Part shown: positions 59,769-64,000 of the stretch, in pieces | Position numbering within the stretch: position 1 is the stretch's first letter | Layout: the number at the start of each line of letters is the position of its first letter | Assembly: GCF_043235035.1 (NCBI RefSeq) | Contig: NZ_JAZAQF010000069.1 | Coordinates: forward strand, 1-64,000 | From: CACIAM-69d sp001698445 | GTDB lineage: Bacteria; Cyanobacteriota; Cyanobacteriia; CACIAM-69d | DNA length: 64,000 bases | Reading direction: 5' to 3' | Notes under the pieces: generated by a model | Told to the model about the DNA's origin: nothing | The model's input: only the letters and a program-made list of their open reading frames with translations | The model's database searches: none | Translations under genes and position numbers: made by a program

Positions 59769-61676
59769 CTAAGGGGCTTGGGAGTTCACCGGATAATCCG
59801 AATAATCCTCTGCATAATCGTCCCTGTAGTCTTCACAGTCTTCGCAGTTTTCGCAGTTTTCTGAATAATCTTGCCGGTAGTCGCCATAGTTCGGGTAATC
59901 TGGAGCCGCGCCAAGGCGAGAGATGGGGGGCGCGGCGATTCCTTCAACGAGGTTGAATCGATGATTCAGCAAGCTGGCCACTCCGGAACCGCTGACCGGC
60001 GGCGAAAACCAATAGCCCTGGCCATATTGGCAACCCAAGGCGCGTAGCTCACGGGCTTGGGCGGAAGTTTCGATGCCCTCGGCTACCACGTTCATGTTCA
60101 GGCTCTCTGCCAGGGCCAAAATGGTGCGGGCGATCGCCACGTTGCGCCCATCGGACTCGATCGGGGCCACAAAAGCGCGATCAATCTTCAGCGTATCGAT
60201 CGGCAGTTGATGCAAACGACTCAGGGATGAATAGCCCGTGCCAAAGTCATCAATGCTGAGTCGAAAGCCCAATTCCCGAAACTCGGCCAAGGTGGCGGCG
60301 ATCGTATCTTCGCGATCGAGCATCATACTTTCGGTAATCTCAAACCCAATCCAACTGGGATCAATTTCCTCTCGGACACAGATCGATCGCATGTGCTGGG
60401 CCAGGTTGGGTTGGGCCAACTGTTGCACCGACAGGTTCACTGCCACGGTAATTGGTCGCCCGGCCCGCAAGCCCGAATTCCAGTAGCGCAGGTGGCGACA
60501 GGTCATTTCCAGCACCCATTCCCCAATTTGGCTGATCACCCCGCTTTCTTCCGCGATCGGCACAAACTCCGCTGGAGAAATCAGGCCCCGTTGCGGGTGA
60601 TGCCACCGGATCAGCGCCTCAAAGGCCTTCACTTCCCCGGTTGCCAAGCAAATGATCGGTTGATAGTAGGGTTCCAGTTCCCCCCGCTCGATCGCCCGCC
60701 AAAGTTGATTTTCCAGTTGCAGGCGTGCCACCGCCCGATCGCGCATACTGGGATCAAACACCACCGAGTGGCTCTGGCGTAAGGTCTTTGCCCGATACAT
60801 CGCAATATCCGCATCGCGCAGCAGTTCCTCCGCGTGGCGATAGGCCGGCTTGCCCGGCCCCGTGCGGCTAAACACCACCCCCACACTGGCGCTGGCAAAG
60901 ATCTCCATCTCATCGATCGTGAACGGATCACTGAGCGCCGCATGAACCCGCTGGGTCACGGCCTCCGCCGTTTCCAACTGCCGTACCTGCTCCGCCAACA
61001 CCACAAACTCATCCCCGCCCAACCGGGCCACCATCCCCTGCTGAGGCAAGGCCGAAACCAGCCGCCGAGCAATCATTTGCAACAGGCGATCGCCCGTGCC
61101 GTGGCCATGGCTGCTGTTCACCAGCTTGAAGCGATCCACATCCAGCAACAACAGTGCAAAGTCCAATTGCTCTCGATCGAGCAATGACTGCACCCGCTCC
61201 GCCAAAGCCCGCCGATTGGGCAGCGCCGTCAATGGGTCATAGAGCGCGTGATATCGCAACCAGCTTTCCGCCTGCTCATGGGCTGTGATGTCGTGACAGT
61301 TCACCACCACCCCCCGGACCGACGGATCATCTAACAAATTGGTTGTGACCGCCTCCAGCAAATTCCAGTCCCCATTGCGGTGGCGCACACGGTAACGAAC
61401 GGGGGGCTGACTCAACCCCGGTTCCGCCAGGGAGCGCAACAGGGTTTGCAACACCACTTGCACATCATCCTCATGAACGAAGGTGCTGAGGTGATGGTTA
61501 ACTGCCTCCTGGGGGGAATATCCTAAAATTCGCTCGGCCGAAGGGCTAACGTAGCAAAACGTCCCTTGCTGATCAAGGATGACGATGATGTCACTGGCAT
61601 TGGCCAGCAAAGACTCAAACCGATGGTTATTTCCTGGAGACACGGAACCATAGGAAGGTTGAAGGGAGTCAGCCAC
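59769..61676 (-). CDS. PAS-GGDEF-EAL protein with acidic Tyr/Asp/Cys-rich tail
   Basis: The 635-aa protein has a PAS domain (about 18-135), GGDEF (220-224 in ARLGGDEFVVL) and EAL (353-355 in FEALIRWHHP, later DDFGTGYSSLSRL). Upstream of GGDEF the inhibitory RxxD site is missing (PQQG instead), so cyclase activity, if any, would not be product-inhibited. The last 45 residues are an odd, low-complexity stretch rich in Asp, Tyr, Asn and Cys (SENCENCEDCEDYRDDY) encoded by short repeated units. It stands alone, convergent with the DUF2993 gene. Role in c-di-GMP signalling is by domain content. Confidence 0.88.
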   Translation of the reverse strand: MADSLQPSYGSVSPGNNHRFESLLANASDIIVILDQQGTFCYVSPSAERILGYSPQEAVNHHLSTFVHEDDVQVVLQTLLRSLAEPGLSQPPVRYRVRHRNGDWNLLEAVTTNLLDDPSVRGVVVNCHDITAHEQAESWLRYHALYDPLTALPNRRALAERVQSLLDREQLDFALLLLDVDRFKLVNSSHGHGTGDRLLQMIARRLVSALPQQGMVARLGGDEFVVLAEQVRQLETAEAVTQRVHAALSDPFTIDEMEIFASASVGVVFSRTGPGKPAYRHAEELLRDADIAMYRAKTLRQSHSVVFDPSMRDRAVARLQLENQLWRAIERGELEPYYQPIICLATGEVKAFEALIRWHHPQRGLISPAEFVPIAEESGVISQIGEWVLEMTCRHLRYWNSGLRAGRPITVAVNLSVQQLAQPNLAQHMRSICVREEIDPSWIGFEITESMMLDREDTIAATLAEFRELGFRLSIDDFGTGYSSLSRLHQLPIDTLKIDRAFVAPIESDGRNVAIARTILALAESLNMNVVAEGIETSAQARELRALGCQYGQGYWFSPPVSGSGVASLLNHRFNLVEGIAAPPISRLGAAPDYPNYGDYRQDYSENCENCEDCEDYRDDYAEDYSDYPVNSQAP

Positions 61677-62446
61677 GCGAGAGCGCCCTCAGAATTTGCC
61701 ACTTCAGTCGTTGTACCAAGAGCAGATGGGGATTAGAGATTAATCGCATTAATAGCAATCCACCCAGTGAATCCTCTGGATAATTTAGAGGTTACCGGTC
61801 GCCTATGGGTCACCGGTCGTTGCTGGTGTCGTGACCATCCGGTTGCACTCATTTCCCCACAACCGCCCCCTAGGCCCGGGTAAACCACCACAGACAATTC
61901 CCGGGGCAATCACCCAAGGTATGCATTGTTAACAGCGAATGAATAAGAGTTCCATGAATTGGAGGCCAGGGGATGGAACTGACGCTGATTGAGCGGGAGC
62001 GATAACAGCTCCACGGCAGCACCCGATTCTGGAAACTCAGGCTAGCAGGTATGCGGGTTGTCAAGCTCACTAAGTGAATTATTCATCAGCATTTCTTAGC
62101 CAGCCCATGACAATCGGCATACCTGCTCAGCCGCTGAGATACCAAACATTGCACGAACATCAAAAGACTGACACCCTGACAGTCAAACTCTAACGCAGAT
62201 TCGCGCTGATTGGAAGCAGCCTCCGAGGGCTTCCGATAAGTGACCAGGGGGCAGCAGGAGCGCGATCGAGTGCCGGTAATGCGGATAGTTGGGACGATTT
62301 AGAGTGCTTTGGATCACCACGGGGTCACGATGAGGTCACTCAAAAATGGTACTGGGATCATTGCTAAATGCCCACTAGACCAGAGCAAAATAGCCCTGGG
62401 ATCAGCCTGTAATGAATTTGTGATCAGCTAACGATCGGGTATGGGA
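61677..62446. other. Gene-free region of about 0.77 kb
   Basis: No gene is supported on either strand. Short direct repeats such as GGTTACCGGTCGC and GGTCACCGGTCGT (about 61789-61820) are present. No tRNA or terminator with a T run was recognised. Confidence 0.4.
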
Positions 62447-63115
62447 TCACTGCACGATGCTGACCTGGGCCCGATGAAGCAATCGGCCCTGATGACGAAA
62501 ACCGGGCATGGTTACTTTTACGCGATCGCCCGGTTGAGCATGACCCCAGGCCAATTGATGCCATTGGGGGTCGTAGACCACTTCTTCCCCGATCGGGGCA
62601 ATTTGTTCAACGGCCCAATGCTCCAGTAACTGATCCAGCGGCCGCAACAGGGGCAAGAGGTTGGTGGCGGGGATGTGGGGATTGTGCTGGGCGGCGGCAA
62701 CGGCCTTGTACCAATTCAGTAGCCAAGGCTCCAGGATTTGCAAGCTCGATCGCTGGAACTCCGCCAACAGTTGCTCTCGTTCGCTTTCCAGGCGGGTTTT
62801 CAGTCGGTGATATTCCTGCTGAAGCTGCACCAACTCGGCCGCATGAACATCAGGAGCCAACCGCTGGGCCGGGGATTGGTCGGAGGCGGGCTTGCTGTTG
62901 TCGGCATTGTTCGCCATGCCCAATAGGTCGATCGGGGTGACATTTAAGGCCTTGGCAATCCGCCCGATCGCATCGAGGCGCAAGCGATCTAAATTGCCTT
63001 GCCGCAACAGTCGCACCTGATACATAGAAACTTGTGCGGCATCTGCCAAGGCTCGCCAACTGCGCACCTTGGCTGTCACCATCCAACGTTTCAGCAACCG
63101 CTCCCGATCGCTCAT
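62447..63115 (-). CDS. HTH plus GrpE-like domain fusion protein
   Basis: The protein has 222 aa from ATG 63115; the upstream frame is low in coding character. The N-terminal 75 residues form an XRE-type helix-turn-helix (SWRALADAAQVSMYQVRLLRQ, then LRLDAIGRIAKALNVTPIDLL). A long coiled-coil helix (about 105-140, with ELVQLQQEYHRLKTRLESER) is followed by a region like the GrpE fold, ending in GDRVKVTMPGFRHQGRLLHR. Cyanobacterial proteins with this mix are known as GrpE-like. Whether it serves as a nucleotide exchange factor for DnaK, or as a regulator, is unknown. It is not the standard GrpE (no dnaK or dnaJ nearby). Confidence 0.7.
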   Translation of the reverse strand: MSDRERLLKRWMVTAKVRSWRALADAAQVSMYQVRLLRQGNLDRLRLDAIGRIAKALNVTPIDLLGMANNADNSKPASDQSPAQRLAPDVHAAELVQLQQEYHRLKTRLESEREQLLAEFQRSSLQILEPWLLNWYKAVAAAQHNPHIPATNLLPLLRPLDQLLEHWAVEQIAPIGEEVVYDPQWHQLAWGHAQPGDRVKVTMPGFRHQGRLLHRAQVSIVQ

Positions 63116-63560
63116 TAACTTCTCGTACCTTTGCTTGAGTCCTTTACTTGGGCCCCGATGGGCCGCCAATTGCTCCAAACAAGGGCCCTGTCCCTTTCGC
63201 TCTCCCCTTGCTCTGGCCCAAGCCAATGGGTTAACTGCAAGCTCAGGAGCGGGTTTCACCCATATCCTACCAGACTGAGCGAAAGCACCCTCGCAAGCCG
63301 TTGAACCACCCAACGCAAAGCGCCATCCTTTACGCTGCAACTTGCAACATCGCAACTTGCAACATTGCAGCTTTTAATATTTCAGCGTTCAAAATATCTC
63401 AACTTGATATTTCAACTTGCAATATTTCAGTTTTCAACCGGCTAGCGGCCTGAGCCGGAGATCCTCGATCGCTGGCTGCCCATCCTCAGCCCGTCCTCGT
63501 GCCAAGGCCGGGGATAAGCGGCTGCTCATCCTAAACCGATTCAATCTGATTCAATCTGAC

Positions 63561-64000
63561 TCAGGCCGATTCAAACGGATTCAGCCAACGCAGCAATTCT
63601 TGGCTGAGACGATTCAGATCGCGATAAAAAATTTCCTGCTTGGCCCATTGCCCGATCGCGTCGAGGGGGCTGAACGCGCCGCCGGTTTGCCACTGAATAT
63701 CCTGGCCCAAAGGGGTGAGGTGATTTCCCGGTAGCTCCTGCAAAGCTAACCAACCGGGAAAGCGTCGTTGCAAAATGGGAGCTAACCGGCTCGACTGATC
63801 CAGATCATCGGTGGCAAAACGAATGAGCAAATTTCGGCGAATCCCGTATTGGGCGGCGATCAGTTGCTCCGTTTCCGTGGGCGAGGGGGTGAATTCCGCA
63901 TTCAGTCGCTTATCAAACACATCAGCCGGAACAGCCCCAGGCACAGCGCGGTTAATCGACTCCAGAACGGGGCCGAAGCGATCGAACAGGGGAATCGCCC
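63561..64000 (-). CDS. DUF1350 family protein, partial (5' end beyond window)
   Basis: The frame is open from the right edge to a stop at 63561, giving at least 146 residues. The visible part reads LIRFATDDLDQSS, then NHLTPLGQDIQWQTGGAFSPLDAIGQW, and ends in RWLNPFE, which matches the C-terminal half of DUF1350, an alpha/beta hydrolase-like family found in cyanobacteria and plastids. The residues before the first ATG/GTG candidate (LFDRFGPVLESINRA) are also in pattern, so the true start lies beyond 64000. Function is unknown; the fold suggests a hydrolase, but the nucleophile region is not in view. Confidence 0.75.
   Translation of the reverse strand, partial: AIPLFDRFGPVLESINRAVPGAVPADVFDKRLNAEFTPSPTETEQLIAAQYGIRRNLLIRFATDDLDQSSRLAPILQRRFPGWLALQELPGNHLTPLGQDIQWQTGGAFSPLDAIGQWAKQEIFYRDLNRLSQELLRWLNPFESA

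Overview
The window comes from a cyanobacterium. HIP1 octamers (GCGATCGC) and the wider GGCGATCGCC context are scattered through nearly all of it. The gene content agrees: DnaB with an intein at the cyanobacterial site, an FtsH1/FtsH3-type thylakoid protease, SbpA, a cyanobacteriochrome GAF domain, many Uma2 and HEPN/MNT genes, and AAA-WD40 proteins. A filamentous Limnothrix/Pseudanabaena-like genome would fit, but the genus cannot be fixed from sequence reading alone.

Layout. 0-2.4 kb: the tail of an IS transposase, a two-gene ATPase plus small nuclease unit, and a Uma2 endonuclease. 2.4-5.3 kb: tldD-pmbA. 5.35-5.55 kb: a MITE-like element. 5.7-16.3 kb: DUF427, a large membrane protein, an SMR-type transporter, a class A PBP and several cyanobacterial hypotheticals, separated by repeat-rich intergenic DNA. 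16.4-24.1 kb: rplI, dnaB (mini-intein), an alkyltransferase-like gene, an M48-like protein lacking its zinc motif, sbpA and a NIL-domain stub. 24.2-37.1 kb is accessory: one broken and one intact HEPN/MNT module, a solo TnpB element, an operon of HTH-ATPase, PD-(D/E)XK nuclease and AAA-WD40 protein (with an assembly gap), Uma2, an RTX phytase-like protein, a geranylgeranyl-reductase-like enzyme and an XRE regulator.

37.5-48.5 kb is the most interesting part: a DNA phosphorothioation island of the Ssp type. It has a cysteine desulfurase (SspA-like), a DUF4007 protein (SspB-like), a large P-loop ATPase (SspC-like), a PAPS-reductase-like protein (SspD/DndC-like), a DGQHR protein, an unrecognised 470-aa protein and a divergent phosphorothioation-associated methyltransferase-like gene. 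No SspE (DUF262) or DndFGH-type restriction gene is seen, so the 470-aa protein is a candidate uncharacterised effector.

48.6-64 kb returns to chromosomal genes: an MlaE-type permease, msrB, ftsH, an S66 LD-carboxypeptidase, two GGDEF-EAL proteins (one with a DXCF cyanobacteriochrome photosensor), an alpha/beta hydrolase, DUF2993, an HTH-GrpE fusion and a partial DUF1350 gene. No tRNA, rRNA or CRISPR array was recognised.
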